A stretch of DNA of 64,000 nucleotides from the NCBI GenBank assembly GCA_947371915.1, contig CANBRM010000001.1:39236-103235 (forward strand), written 5' to 3'. Position numbers and translations under genes: made by a program. The notes beneath the pieces were generated by a model. That model had not been told where the DNA came from, did not search any database, and was given only the letters and a program-made list of their open reading frames with translations. Each line of letters begins with the position of its first letter. Position 1 is the first letter of the stretch. Shown in pieces: positions 1 to 10,178 of the stretch. Source of the DNA: Comamonadaceae bacterium (GTDB taxonomy: Bacteria; Pseudomonadota; Gammaproteobacteria; Burkholderiales; Burkholderiaceae_C).

Positions 1-556
1 TTTTTAAACGCTGGTGCAGCGCTTTGATTTCGGCACGCATGGCCACACGTAATTTGGCGTCGAGGTTAGACAGGGGTTCGTCAAACAAGAACACCTTGGG
101 GTCTCGCACGATGGCGCGGCCCATGGCGACGCGCTGGCGTTGACCACCGGAGAGTTCGCGGGGGTAGCGGTCGAGCAGTGCGTCCAAGTTCAAGATGCGG
201 GCAGCGTTGGCCACACGGTCTTCGGTGGTCTTGGCATCGGCTTTGCGCAGACGCAGCGAGAACGCCATGTTTTCGCGCACGGTCATGTGCGGGTACAACG
301 CGTAACTTTGAAACACCATCGCGATGTCGCGGTCTTTGGACTCAAGTTCGTTGATGACGGTGCTGTCAATGCTGATCTCACCACCCGAAATTTCTTCCAA
401 ACCCGCCAACATGCGCAGCAGGGTGGATTTGCCGCAGCCCGAGGGGCCGACCAGCACCACGAACTCGCCGTTTTGAATGTCAAACGTGATGCCGTGGATG
501 ACCTTGACTTTGTTGCCGTAGGTTTTTTGAACGTTGTTAAATGAAACGGATGCCAT
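1..556 (-). CDS. Sugar ABC transporter ATP-binding protein (MalK/UgpC family), 3' part outside window
   Basis: Reverse-strand translation [60 protein letters not shown]...[36 protein letters not shown]: Walker A, signature and Walker B motifs; open at the window edge. Confidence 0.95.
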   Translation of the reverse strand, partial: MASVSFNNVQKTYGNKVKVIHGITFDIQNGEFVVLVGPSGCGKSTLLRMLAGLEEISGGEISIDSTVINELESKDRDIAMVFQSYALYPHMTVRENMAFSLRLRKADAKTTEDRVANAARILNLDALLDRYPRELSGGQRQRVAMGRAIVRDPKVFLFDEPLSNLDAKLRVAMRAEIKALHQRLK

Positions 557-583
557 GGTGTGATTCCCAGTTGCGCAAAAAAA

Positions 584-1426
584 TTAGCTCTTCACAGCGC
601 CGGCGGTCAGGCCCGACACCATGTAGCGTTTGAAGGTGTAGTAAATCGCGGCGGGCGGCAAGGCATAGACCAAGCCGGTGGCCATCAGCAATTCCCAAGG
701 GGAGTCATCGGCGGACAAAAAGTTACCCAGCGCGACAGCCAAGGTCACGTCTTGGTCTTTGGACAGCAACAAGAACGCGTAGAGGTACTCGTTCCAAGCC
801 AGCAGCAAGGCATAGGTGCCCACAGCCACGAGCGAGGGCACCATCAAGGGCAGGTAGACCATCCAGAACAACTGCAAGGGCGTGGCACCGTCAATGCGCG
901 CGGCCTCGTCCAACTCAAACGGAAGCTTGTCACTGGCTTGCTTGAGCACCCAAATGCAATAGGGTGAAGCAATGGTGACCATGGCCAAGATCAGGGACCA
1001 TTGGTTGTTCAACAAACCATACAAACCCATGGTTTTGTACATCGGCACGGCCAAGAAGGCGGCAGGGATGAAGTAGGTGAACAAGGCCAAGTTCATCACC
1101 GTGCGGCCACCGCGTACCTTGAGGCGACTGATGGCAAAGGCGGCGGTGGTGGCGACCGTCAGTGTCAGGGCACCAACAGACAACGCAATGATGAATGAGT
1201 TGCCCAATTGCTGCCAAAAGTGGTCCAAGTAAAAGTGATCGCGCTTGAACACAATGGCAAAGTTTTGCAAGGTGGGGTTCTCAGGCCATAAATGCCCAGA
1301 TGTGGCGGTGTCGCGGGGTGAGATGGCAAACAACACCATGTGATAAACCGGAAACAAAGTCCAGATCAGCACAGGAATGCCAATCAACAGCAACTTGGCT
1401 TCGGTGGCTATTTTTTTCAAGCTCAT
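584..1426 (-). CDS. Carbohydrate ABC transporter permease (MalG/UgpE type)
   Basis: 280-aa multi-TM ORF with EAA loop (ELDEAARIDGATPLQLFWMVYLPLMVPSL), next to the ATPase gene. Confidence 0.93.
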   Translation of the reverse strand: MSLKKIATEAKLLLIGIPVLIWTLFPVYHMVLFAISPRDTATSGHLWPENPTLQNFAIVFKRDHFYLDHFWQQLGNSFIIALSVGALTLTVATTAAFAISRLKVRGGRTVMNLALFTYFIPAAFLAVPMYKTMGLYGLLNNQWSLILAMVTIASPYCIWVLKQASDKLPFELDEAARIDGATPLQLFWMVYLPLMVPSLVAVGTYALLLAWNEYLYAFLLLSKDQDVTLAVALGNFLSADDSPWELLMATGLVYALPPAAIYYTFKRYMVSGLTAGAVKS

Positions 1427-2283
1427 TTCGACAGCCTTTTCATCATGAAGTAAACCAAGGGCAAGACAAATGGCAGTCCCACGACGATGGACGCCATGGC
1501 CAAGTCGACTTGGTCGAGTCGCAGGTAACGAATGCCTAAGGTGGCCAAAACGTGGGTCATGTCAGCGGGTCCACCGCCGGTGAGTAGGTACACGCTGTTG
1601 AAGTCGCCCAGTGTCCAAATCATGGACAGGATGGTCGATGTCAGGTAGATCGAACGCATGGATGGCCATGTGATGAACTTGAATTTTTGCCAACCCGTTG
1701 CACCATCCACCGACGCTGCTTCGTACTGTTCAGTCGGGATAGACAGTCGTGCTGCGACCAAGATCAACGTCCAAAAGGGCAAGGACTTCCAGATGTGCAT
1801 GACCATGGACAAGCTCAGGGCCAAGGTGGGGTCATTCAGCCAATTGGGGCCGTCGAGGCCCGTCCAGCGGAAGATGGCGCTGTTGATGATGCCCCACTCG
1901 GGGTTGAGCATGAAGCGCACCGACAAGATGGTGGGAATGGACGGCACCGCCCAAGGCAAGATAAAAATGGCCGCCACGATCTTGATCCACCAGCGCTCCA
2001 TCACAAAGAAGCCGGAGAGCGCCAAAGCCACCATCATTTTCAGGTTGATGGCGACCACCAAGAACACGAGCGTATTGACGGCGCTGCGAAAAAAGATGGG
2101 GTCGTTAAAAAGGTCCACATAGCTTTGTGGATGGCGAGCCAACCAGAGGCCATAGCCCACGGGGTAGAGCACAAACACCACAAACACCACGATGTAAGGC
2201 ACCACCATCAGGCGGCCCCAGTACTCCCAAGTCGATAGCGGCTTGGCGGGCGGGTTGGGAAGAGGAGCAGCTAGGGTAGTCAT
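1423..2283 (-). CDS. Carbohydrate ABC transporter permease (MalF/UgpA type)
   Basis: Multi-TM ORF with EAA-like motif (EQYEAASVDGATGWQKFKFITWPSM); overlaps the next permease by 4 nt; internal start MTTLAAP preferred over 2301. Confidence 0.92.
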   Translation of the reverse strand: MTTLAAPLPNPPAKPLSTWEYWGRLMVVPYIVVFVVFVLYPVGYGLWLARHPQSYVDLFNDPIFFRSAVNTLVFLVVAINLKMMVALALSGFFVMERWWIKIVAAIFILPWAVPSIPTILSVRFMLNPEWGIINSAIFRWTGLDGPNWLNDPTLALSLSMVMHIWKSLPFWTLILVAARLSIPTEQYEAASVDGATGWQKFKFITWPSMRSIYLTSTILSMIWTLGDFNSVYLLTGGGPADMTHVLATLGIRYLRLDQVDLAMASIVVGLPFVLPLVYFMMKRLSK

Positions 2284-2399
2284 GGGCAAAGTTCGCCTCA
2301 AAGGTTGCAGATGTCAGTCGTGCAACCCAATGTCAATCGGGAGGGGAGAGACACACACCGGTGTGCAGCGCGAAGCTGGCACCGGTGTGCGCTTTGGGT

Positions 2400-3782
2400 T
2401 TAGTTGCCGGCGACTTCTTTGATGCGGGCGATCATTTCGTCCACAGCTTTTTCAGTCGGCACTTTCTCATTCAACATGCGGTTCATAGCTTTGGCCCACA
2501 CGTTTTCGTTGTTCAGCACGGTGAACTTGTAGTTCTTGGTGAACTCAAACGGTTGGGTGCCATTCATGAACTGGTTGTAGACAGCCAAGCGTGCTGGGTC
2601 TTGTTTCCAGAAGGGGCGCTGTTGCGCTGCTTTGGTCACAGGGAACCAACGGCCGAGCGAACCTTCCACATAAGGTGTCAGGTTTTGCTCTTCCAGCATG
2701 AACGCCAAGAATTGTTTCGCCAAGTCTTTGCGCTTGGCATCCTTGAAGATCACGCCCGTTTTGACGGCTGAGCGGTAGGTCATCTTGGTGCCATCGGGTT
2801 TCAATGGGAAACCAGCGGTACCAATCAACTCGTAGTAGTTCTTCTTGCCCAAATCGCGTTGCTCTTGGGTCAGCGCGGTGTTGTTCATGTCGTCCAACCA
2901 CTTGGCAGCGATCGAGATCGTGGCGTTGTGCGTCATGACCGTCGTTTTGTTGTGGAACGCCACGTTGTTGTCCGGATCTTTCCAGCTGGTGGAGGACGGT
3001 GGTGTGCAGCCCTTGGTGTACACCGCGGTGTAGTCGTTCAAGGCATTGATCAGGCCAGCGCGCACAGCAGGGTCATCGACCAAGAGCTTGCCGGAATCAT
3101 TGACCAACTTGACGTTGTACGCATCCATGAAAGTCAGGAAGGAGAAGAACGAGTCGGTGGAGTCCACGCCCATGGGGAAGCCAGTACCGAAACCGCGCTT
3201 GCCAGTTTTTTGGCGGTAGCCAGTTTGCACTTTGGAACACCAGAAATCCCAGTAGCCTTTCCAGTCTGTGGGAATGTCGCTTTCTTTGTAACCCGATTCA
3301 GCGAGCATGTCTTTCCAATACTGGATGTGCATGGTTTGCTGTTTGATGGGGTAGGCGTAGTAAGCGCGTTTCTTGTCTTGGTTGTTGTACAAGAAGGTGG
3401 TGGACAGTGCAGCAGGTTCAAAGTTGTTACGCACTTTGTCGATCACGCTGGTGATGTCTTCCAGTTTGCCGTCATATGCCCACTTGGCTGTGACTTGGAA
3501 GTCATAGGTGTCGGCGTAAGCCAAATCGGGGGGGCTGCCAGAGTCGAGCGCCGCCACGGTTTTTGGAATCATGTCTTGGATCGGATACTGCGAGAGATCG
3601 ATCTTGATATTTTTGTGCTTGTCTTCGAACTTTTTGATGGCAGCGAACAAGGCGTCGTCTTCAGCTTTGTAGAAGCCTTTGACCCACCAGACGTTCAATT
3701 TCTCTTGGGCGAAGGCAGGGCCTACCGCTGTGATCAGCCCAGCCGCCACCATTGCGCCTGTCAGCCATGTTTTTAATTTCAT
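2400..3782 (-). CDS. Extracellular sugar-binding protein (CUT1 family, SBP family 1)
   Basis: 460 aa, signal peptide MKLKTWLTGAMVAAGLITAVGPAFAQ; first gene of the ABC operon. Confidence 0.92.
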   Translation of the reverse strand: MKLKTWLTGAMVAAGLITAVGPAFAQEKLNVWWVKGFYKAEDDALFAAIKKFEDKHKNIKIDLSQYPIQDMIPKTVAALDSGSPPDLAYADTYDFQVTAKWAYDGKLEDITSVIDKVRNNFEPAALSTTFLYNNQDKKRAYYAYPIKQQTMHIQYWKDMLAESGYKESDIPTDWKGYWDFWCSKVQTGYRQKTGKRGFGTGFPMGVDSTDSFFSFLTFMDAYNVKLVNDSGKLLVDDPAVRAGLINALNDYTAVYTKGCTPPSSTSWKDPDNNVAFHNKTTVMTHNATISIAAKWLDDMNNTALTQEQRDLGKKNYYELIGTAGFPLKPDGTKMTYRSAVKTGVIFKDAKRKDLAKQFLAFMLEEQNLTPYVEGSLGRWFPVTKAAQQRPFWKQDPARLAVYNQFMNGTQPFEFTKNYKFTVLNNENVWAKAMNRMLNEKVPTEKAVDEMIARIKEVAGN

Positions 3783-3856
3783 CAGTCGTCTCCTGAGTTT
3801 TTGAGGGTTAAGGTTGAGGGCAACCTTGGTGCTATCGTATGATGATTGATCGCGCT

Positions 3857-3882
3857 AAAAATGCGGAGTTACCCGCATTTTT
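3857..3882 (-). terminator. Intrinsic terminator (bidirectional shape) after the 2-hydroxyacid dehydrogenase gene
   Basis: AAAAATGCGG-AGTTAC-CCGCATTTTT, perfect 10-bp arms, 4 nt past the stop of the reverse-strand gene. Confidence 0.75.
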
Positions 3883-3885
3883 GGG

Positions 3886-4842
3886 TTAACCCTTGACTGC
3901 ACATTCGGGCACGGGGGTGTGCACGGGGCGGCCGTCGAAATGCGACTTGGTGTTGTTGAAGGCCAAGTCCGCCATGGCTTGGCGGGTCTGTGTCGTGGCG
4001 CTGCCAATGTGCGGCGCCAACACCACATGCGGGAAAGCCCGCAGCGCGTCTGGCACGTTGGGCTCGTTCTCAAACACATCCAAACCTGCGCCACCAATCA
4101 CACCGTTTTGTAAGGCCTCGATCAAAGCGGCCTCGTCGACCACGGACCCGCGTGCCACGTTCACCAAAATGCCTTTGGTGCCCAACGCTTTGAGCACGTC
4201 TGCATTGATGAGCTTGCGGGTGCCAGCCCCACCTGGGGTGATGACCACCAAATAGTCGCTTTCAGCGGCCAGTGCTTCTGGCGTCGCAAAGTACTTGAAG
4301 GGCAAGTCGGCCTTGGCGCTGCGCGCGGTGTAAGCCACGGACATGTTGAAGGCGAGGGCGCGTTGAGCAATAGCTTGACCAATGCGACCAATGCCCACGA
4401 TGCCCATGCGTGCGCCTGATACTTTGCGGGCCAAGGGCATTGGGCCTGTGGGCCATTTGCCGTCTTTCACATAGCGGTCTGATGCAGGGAGTTGGCGTGC
4501 GGCGGCGAGCATCAAGCCCATGGCCAAATCGGCCACATCGTCGTTCAGCACATTGGGCGTGTGGGTCACCATCACGCCGCGTGCTTTGGCTGCTGCCACA
4601 TCCACACCGTCATACCCCACGCCAAACACCGAGATGATTTCGAGCTTGGGCAATTGCTCAATCAAGGAGGCGGGCACCTTGGACTCGCCGCTGGCTGCGA
4701 TGGCGCGAATGCTGGGAGCGATCTTGGCAAATGCAGCAGGATCGGTCTCGTGCAGGCGATCGTGCAAGTTGAAGACGGCACGCAATTGCGGTTCAAGCAA
4801 AGGCGAAAGTTTGGTCACGGACAAGACATCAATTTGAGGCAA
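3886..4842 (-). CDS. D-2-hydroxyacid dehydrogenase (hydroxypyruvate/glyoxylate reductase-like)
   Basis: Rossmann motif MGIVGIGRIGQAIAQRA and the family block NVARGSVVDEAALIEAL...GAGLDVFENEP. Confidence 0.92.
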   Translation of the reverse strand: MPQIDVLSVTKLSPLLEPQLRAVFNLHDRLHETDPAAFAKIAPSIRAIAASGESKVPASLIEQLPKLEIISVFGVGYDGVDVAAAKARGVMVTHTPNVLNDDVADLAMGLMLAAARQLPASDRYVKDGKWPTGPMPLARKVSGARMGIVGIGRIGQAIAQRALAFNMSVAYTARSAKADLPFKYFATPEALAAESDYLVVITPGGAGTRKLINADVLKALGTKGILVNVARGSVVDEAALIEALQNGVIGGAGLDVFENEPNVPDALRAFPHVVLAPHIGSATTQTRQAMADLAFNNTKSHFDGRPVHTPVPECAVKG

Positions 4843-4958
4843 AGCGGGCTCCTAGGGCTTTCACGGGGTTGGATTTCAATCGTCATACCATAATATGCTC
4901 GGGTGCCCTGCATGTGGATGCGGGGAAACCAGTAAGAACGTCTAACAGCGAGACACCG

Positions 4959-6695
4959 ATGACCGATCAGCCCAAAAAACGCCCCGAGGATTTACGCAGT
5001 CAACAGTGGTTCGGTCGCCAAGACCGCGATGGTTTTGCCTACCGCAGTTGGGTCAAAGGTAAGGGCGTGCCGCATGACCAGTTCGACGGTCGTCCGGTGA
5101 TTGGTATTTGCAACACCTTCAGCGAACTCACACCCTGTAATTCGCATTTCCGCACCTTGGCCGAGCAGGTCAAGATTGGTGTGTACGAGGCAGGTGGTTT
5201 TCCGCTTGAATTCCCGGTCATGTCGCTGGGTGAAACTTTGTTGCGCCCCACGGCCATGCTGTACCGCAACCTCGCCTCTATGGATGTGGAAGAGAGCATC
5301 CGCGGCAACCCCATCGACGGCGTGGTGCTGTTGATGGGCTGTGACAAAACCACACCCAGTTTGTTAATGGGTGCATCCAGCGCCAACTTGCCCACCATTG
5401 GTGTGAGCGGTGGCCCGATGTTGAACGGCAAATGGCGTGGCCAAGAGTTGGGCTCTGGTACCGGTGTATGGAGCATGAGCGAGCAAGTGCGTGCAGGCAC
5501 CTTGAAGTTGCAAGATTTCTTTGAAGCCGAGAGCTGCATGCACCGCAGCCATGGCCACTGCATGACCATGGGCACAGCCAGCACCATGGCCAGCATGGTC
5601 GAAGCGCTGGGCATCGGCCTACCCGGCAACGCCGCCTACCCCGCGGTGGATGGCCGTCGCAATGTGCTGGCCCGAGATGCGGGTCGTCGCATCGTGCAGA
5701 TGGTGAAAGACGACATCAAGATTTCACAAATCTTGACCCGTGAAGCCTTCGAGAACGCCATTCGCACCTTGGCCGCGATTGGCGGCAGCACCAACGCGGT
5801 GATCCATTTGGTGGCCATCGCGGGTCGCTTGGGCGTGCCTTTGAGCATCGACGACTTTGACCGTTTGGCCAGCGAATTGCCCTGCTTGGTGAACTTGCAG
5901 CCATCCGGCCAATACCTGATGGAGGACTTCTGCTACGCCGGTGGCTTGCCCGTGGTGATGAAAGAAATTGCCCACCTGCTGCACACCGAGATCATCACCG
6001 CCAACGGCAAGACCGTGGGCGAAAACGTCGCCACGGCACAAAACTACAACACCGACGTCATCAAGCCGTTTGACCAGCCGTTCAAAGAAAAAGCGGGCAT
6101 CGCCATCTTGCGTGGCAACTTAGCGCCTCGCGGTGCCGTGATCAAGCCCAGCGCAGCCACGCCCGCGTTGATGACCCACACCGGCCGAGCCGTGGTGTTT
6201 GAAGACAGCAATGATTTCCATGCGCGCATCGACGACGAGAACTTGGATGTGGACGAAACCTGCATCTTGGTGCTGAAGAACTGCGGCCCCAAGGGCTACC
6301 CCGGCATGGCCGAAGTGGGCAACATGCCGCTGCCGCCGAAGGTGCTGCGCAAAGGCATCACCGACATGGTGCGTATCAGCGATGCGCGCATGAGCGGCAC
6401 GGCCTACGGCACCGTGGTGTTGCACACCGCACCTGAAGCTGCGGCGGGTGGTACTTTGGCCTTGGTGCAAAACGGTGACTTGATCACCCTTGATGTGCCC
6501 AATCGCAGCCTGCATTTGCATGTGGAGGAAGCCGAGTTGGCCAAGCGCCGCGCCGCGTGGACACCACCCGCCCCTGCGATGGAAAGCGGCTACTGGAAGC
6601 TCTATATTGACCATGTGCTGCAAGCGGACGAAGGCGCGGACCTCGACTTTTTGCGTGGCATGCGCGGTGCCGCTGTGCCCAAAGACAACCATTAA
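4959..6695 (+). CDS. IlvD/Edd family dehydratase, sugar-acid type (L-arabinonate dehydratase-like)
   Basis: MTDQPKKRPEDLRSQQWFGRQDRDGFAYRSW...GCDKTTPSLLMGA...HCMTMGTASTMASM...DARMSGTAYGTVVLHTAPE; ATG at 4959 preferred over the 4869 ORF start. Confidence 0.9.
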   Translation: MTDQPKKRPEDLRSQQWFGRQDRDGFAYRSWVKGKGVPHDQFDGRPVIGICNTFSELTPCNSHFRTLAEQVKIGVYEAGGFPLEFPVMSLGETLLRPTAMLYRNLASMDVEESIRGNPIDGVVLLMGCDKTTPSLLMGASSANLPTIGVSGGPMLNGKWRGQELGSGTGVWSMSEQVRAGTLKLQDFFEAESCMHRSHGHCMTMGTASTMASMVEALGIGLPGNAAYPAVDGRRNVLARDAGRRIVQMVKDDIKISQILTREAFENAIRTLAAIGGSTNAVIHLVAIAGRLGVPLSIDDFDRLASELPCLVNLQPSGQYLMEDFCYAGGLPVVMKEIAHLLHTEIITANGKTVGENVATAQNYNTDVIKPFDQPFKEKAGIAILRGNLAPRGAVIKPSAATPALMTHTGRAVVFEDSNDFHARIDDENLDVDETCILVLKNCGPKGYPGMAEVGNMPLPPKVLRKGITDMVRISDARMSGTAYGTVVLHTAPEAAAGGTLALVQNGDLITLDVPNRSLHLHVEEAELAKRRAAWTPPAPAMESGYWKLYIDHVLQADEGADLDFLRGMRGAAVPKDNH

Positions 6696-6722
6696 TTTTC
6701 AGACTTCAAGAGGACAAGCGAG

Positions 6723-7472
6723 ATGACAAAAGTAGCAGTCGTGACGGGCGCAAGCTCAGGCATTGGCAAAGCGTGTGCGCTGGCCTTGCTCAAATCCGGA
6801 TGGCAAGTGGCCTTGGTGGGGCGTCGCGCTGACGCACTGAATGCCGCCATTGCTGAAGCCGGTGCCAACAGTGGCAACGCCTTGGCCGTGCCCACCGACG
6901 TGAGCAAAGACGCCGAGGTGGCGCAACTCTTCCAAACCGTGGTGGCCAAGTTTGGACGCGTGGATTTGTTGTTCAACAACGCCGGCATCTCGCTGCCCTA
7001 CACCCTGCCCGGTGACATGGCGGCAGACACCTGGCGTCAAGCGGTGGATGTCAATTTGAACGGCGCGTTTTATTGCCTCTCACACGCCTTCAAGCAAATG
7101 CAAACCCAGTCGCCACAAGGCGGTCGCATCATCAACAACGGCTCGATTTCGGCGCATGCACCGCGCCCCGGCTCGATTGCTTACACCGCCACCAAACACG
7201 CCATCAGCGGTTTGACCCGTGCGGCGAATTTGGACGGTCGCGGCATGAACATCGCGGTGGGCCAAATTGACATTGGCAACGTGGCCAGCGACATGACCAT
7301 CAAAATGGCCAACGGCGTGCACCAAGCCGACGGCAGTATCAAGCCTGAAGCCCGTATGGAAATGAGCTCGGTGGTCGACACCTTCATGACCATGGCCAGC
7401 TTGCCGCTGTCGTCCAACATCTTGTTTGTCACCGTGATGGCGAACCAGATGCCCTTTGTGGGCCGCGGCTAA
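6723..7472 (+). CDS. Short-chain dehydrogenase/reductase
   Basis: TGASSGIGKA cofactor motif, NNAG, YTATK active site. Confidence 0.92.
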   Translation: MTKVAVVTGASSGIGKACALALLKSGWQVALVGRRADALNAAIAEAGANSGNALAVPTDVSKDAEVAQLFQTVVAKFGRVDLLFNNAGISLPYTLPGDMAADTWRQAVDVNLNGAFYCLSHAFKQMQTQSPQGGRIINNGSISAHAPRPGSIAYTATKHAISGLTRAANLDGRGMNIAVGQIDIGNVASDMTIKMANGVHQADGSIKPEARMEMSSVVDTFMTMASLPLSSNILFVTVMANQMPFVGRG

Positions 7473-7504
7473 AACGCCCTTCACACGCATTCATACCCTA
7501 GCCC

Positions 7505-8455
7505 ATGCAACACGCTGCACCCCCTGATGTGGTGACGCTGGGCGAGGCCTTGGTACTGTGGGCTGCCGAGCAAACAGGTCCGTTGGCTGAGGTGCAAAGC
7601 TTCAGCCAACACACCGCAGGTGCCGAAACCAATGTGGCTGTGGGCTTGGCGCGTTTGGGCTTGCACGTCGGTTGGGTCAGCCGCTTGGGTGACGATGCCA
7701 ATGGTGCTTATTTGCGCCAAGCTTTTGAGCGCGAAGGCATCGATTGTTCACACGTAGCCACCGTGCCAGGCGGTCTCACCGCTTCTATGCGCAAGGGGCG
7801 TGTGGACGATGGGTCAGACCCACCCATTGCCTACCAACGTGCAAACTCGGCAGCCAGTCAACTGAGCCCCGAGCATTTGGATTTGCCGTGGATGGCCAGC
7901 GCCCGTCACCTGCATGTGACGGGCATTTTTCCCGCGCTGTCGGCCAGCACGATGGCAGCCACACAAGCTGCCATGCGCCACATGCGGGCACACCAAAAAA
8001 CCATCAGCTTCGATCCAAATTTGCGCGCTGCGCTTTGGCCCAACGCCGCCGTGATGCGAAACAGCATCAACGCCTTGGCTGCGCAAGCCGATTGGGTGCT
8101 GCCAGGCTTGGACGAAGGCCGTCAACTCACCGGTTGCGACACGCCGCAAGAGATTGCACAGTTTTACCGCGAGGCCGGTGCCACACAGGTGATCGTCAAG
8201 TTGGGCGCACAAGGTGCTTACGTGGATGGCCCAGCAGGCTGTGCGTTTGTGCCCGCGTTTCCCGTAGCGCAAGTGGTGGACACCGTGGGCGCGGGCGATG
8301 CGTTTGCGGTGGGCGTCATCAGCGCACTGTTAGAAGGCGCAACGCTGGAACAAGCGGCTCAACGCGGCGCATGGTTAGGTGCGCGCGCGGTGCAAGTGCG
8401 TGGCGATTGCGAAGGGTTACCTACCCGCGCTGAGTTGAACGCTGCGGGTGTGTGA
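7505..8455 (+). CDS. PfkB-family sugar kinase, 2-dehydro-3-deoxygluconokinase-like
   Basis: GAETNVAVGLARLG, C-terminal DTVGAGDAFAVG PfkB signature, context of sugar-acid dehydratases. Confidence 0.9.
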   Translation: MQHAAPPDVVTLGEALVLWAAEQTGPLAEVQSFSQHTAGAETNVAVGLARLGLHVGWVSRLGDDANGAYLRQAFEREGIDCSHVATVPGGLTASMRKGRVDDGSDPPIAYQRANSAASQLSPEHLDLPWMASARHLHVTGIFPALSASTMAATQAAMRHMRAHQKTISFDPNLRAALWPNAAVMRNSINALAAQADWVLPGLDEGRQLTGCDTPQEIAQFYREAGATQVIVKLGAQGAYVDGPAGCAFVPAFPVAQVVDTVGAGDAFAVGVISALLEGATLEQAAQRGAWLGARAVQVRGDCEGLPTRAELNAAGV

Positions 8456-8497
8456 ATTTCAATGAACCAAACGAACAACCAACATCAAGGAGACAAC

Positions 8498-9403
8498 ATG
8501 AAAATTGGGTACATCGGAGCTTCTGGCCTCATGGGCCACGGCATGGCAAAAAACTTGTTGGCCAAAGGCCAACAAGTGGCGATCACAGTTCATCAGCAGC
8601 GCGATCGTGTGCAAGATTTGTTAGATGCTGGCGCCACTCTCGCAACAAATGCCGCAGAGCTTGGCGCGACTTGTGATGTGGTGCTGATCTGCGTCACCGG
8701 TTCGCCTCAAGTGGAGGCCGTTGTGTCGGGGGCGAATGGTTTGTTGACAAACCCTAAAGCAGGTTTGGTCATTGTGGATTGCTCCACCAGCGAGCCGCAC
8801 TCCACCACGCATTTGCGCGAATTGGCACAGGCCCAAAGCGTGACCTTTGTGGATGCGCCCTTGGCACGATCGCCCGTCGAGGCCGAAGCGGGTCGCCTCA
8901 ACATCATGGTGGGCGCTGAGCCCGCAGTGTTTGCCCAACTCGAACCCATTTTGAAATGCTGTGCAGAAAACGTGTTTCATGTGGGCGGTCCGGGTGCGGG
9001 CCATGGCATCAAACTGCTGAACAACTTCATTGGCCAAGCCATTTGCACGGCCACTGCGGAGGCTTTTGCTGTCGGCAAACGTGCAGGCATTGACCCCAAG
9101 CAACTCGTGGCCTTGGTGGGCGCAGGTCCGGTGAATTCCGGCTTGTTCCAAGCCATGGCCAAAACCTTAGATGGCGATTTGACCGGTTTGAAATTCGAGC
9201 TCGACAACGCCCGCAAAGACATCCGTTACTACACCCATTTGGCCGAAGGCATGGGCGTGCCCACCTTGATGGGCGAGGCGGTGCATCAGTCACTCAGCAT
9301 GGCCAGCGCCTTGGGCTTTGGCAAAAAATTTGTGCCCTCGTTGGTCGAGGCACAAGAACGCATCACGGGCGCCACCTTGGTGCCCAAAACTTCCAACACT
9401 TAA
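8498..9403 (+). CDS. NAD(P)-dependent oxidoreductase, beta-hydroxyacid dehydrogenase (3-HIBDH) family
   Basis: MKIGYIGASGLMGHGMAKNLLAKG, VDAPLARSPVEAEAGRLNIMVG, GPGAGHGIKLLNNF. Confidence 0.92.
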   Translation: MKIGYIGASGLMGHGMAKNLLAKGQQVAITVHQQRDRVQDLLDAGATLATNAAELGATCDVVLICVTGSPQVEAVVSGANGLLTNPKAGLVIVDCSTSEPHSTTHLRELAQAQSVTFVDAPLARSPVEAEAGRLNIMVGAEPAVFAQLEPILKCCAENVFHVGGPGAGHGIKLLNNFIGQAICTATAEAFAVGKRAGIDPKQLVALVGAGPVNSGLFQAMAKTLDGDLTGLKFELDNARKDIRYYTHLAEGMGVPTLMGEAVHQSLSMASALGFGKKFVPSLVEAQERITGATLVPKTSNT

Positions 9404-9422
9404 TCCATACAGAGAGACAACC

Positions 9423-10178
9423 ATGAGCAATCGTTTAGCAGGTAAAACAGCCCTCGTCACAGCCGCAGGTCAAGGGATTGGTCGTGCCACAGCACTGGCC
9501 TTCGTGCGCGAAGGTGCGACGGTCATTGCCACCGATGTGAATGCTGCTGCGCTGGAAACTTTGAAGCAAGAATGCGGCTGTGCCATCGACGTGTTGGACG
9601 TCACCAGCGACGCGGCCATCCAAGCGGCCCATGCCAAACACGGCGAGATCGACGTGCTGTTCAACGGCGCAGGTTTTGTGCATGCGGGCACCGTGCTCGA
9701 CTGCACCGAAGCCGAGTGGGACTTTGCGTTCAACCTCAACGTGCGCTCGCAGTTCCACATGATCAAAGCGTTCTTGCCCGGCATGCTCAAAAAAGGCAAA
9801 GGTTCCATCATCAACGTGGCGTCCGTGGCCGGCAGCATCAAAGGCGCGCCCAACCGTTTTGTGTATGGCACGACCAAAGCCGCGATCATCGGTTTGACCA
9901 AAGCGGTGGCAGCGGACTACATCACCACTGGCGTGCGTTGCAATGCCATTTGCCCAGGCACTGTGGAGTCGCCTTCTTTGCGTGACCGCATCTCGGCGCA
10001 GGCGCAGGCCAGCGGCCAAACCATTGCGCAAGTGGAAGCTGCCTTTGTGGCGCGTCAGCCGATGGGGCGCGTGGGTCGTGTGGAAGAAATTGCTTTGTTG
10101 GCCGTGTACTTGGCCAGCGATGAGTCGAGCTTCACCACAGGTACATCACAAATCATTGACGGTGGATGGTCGAACTGA
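9423..10178 (+). CDS. SDR oxidoreductase (similar to sugar-acid/KDF-type dehydrogenases)
   Basis: [32 protein letters not shown]-terminal [15 protein letters not shown] at 9423 preferred over the overlapping 9318 start. Confidence 0.9.
   Translation: MSNRLAGKTALVTAAGQGIGRATALAFVREGATVIATDVNAAALETLKQECGCAIDVLDVTSDAAIQAAHAKHGEIDVLFNGAGFVHAGTVLDCTEAEWDFAFNLNVRSQFHMIKAFLPGMLKKGKGSIINVASVAGSIKGAPNRFVYGTTKAAIIGLTKAVAADYITTGVRCNAICPGTVESPSLRDRISAQAQASGQTIAQVEAAFVARQPMGRVGRVEEIALLAVYLASDESSFTTGTSQIIDGGWSN

Noticed and set aside
7810-7822. Palindrome TGGGTCAGACCCA in the PfkB kinase gene
   Set aside because: Resembles the purK repeat core, but it is short, single, and explained by the DDGSDPP codons; not enough to call a REP element.
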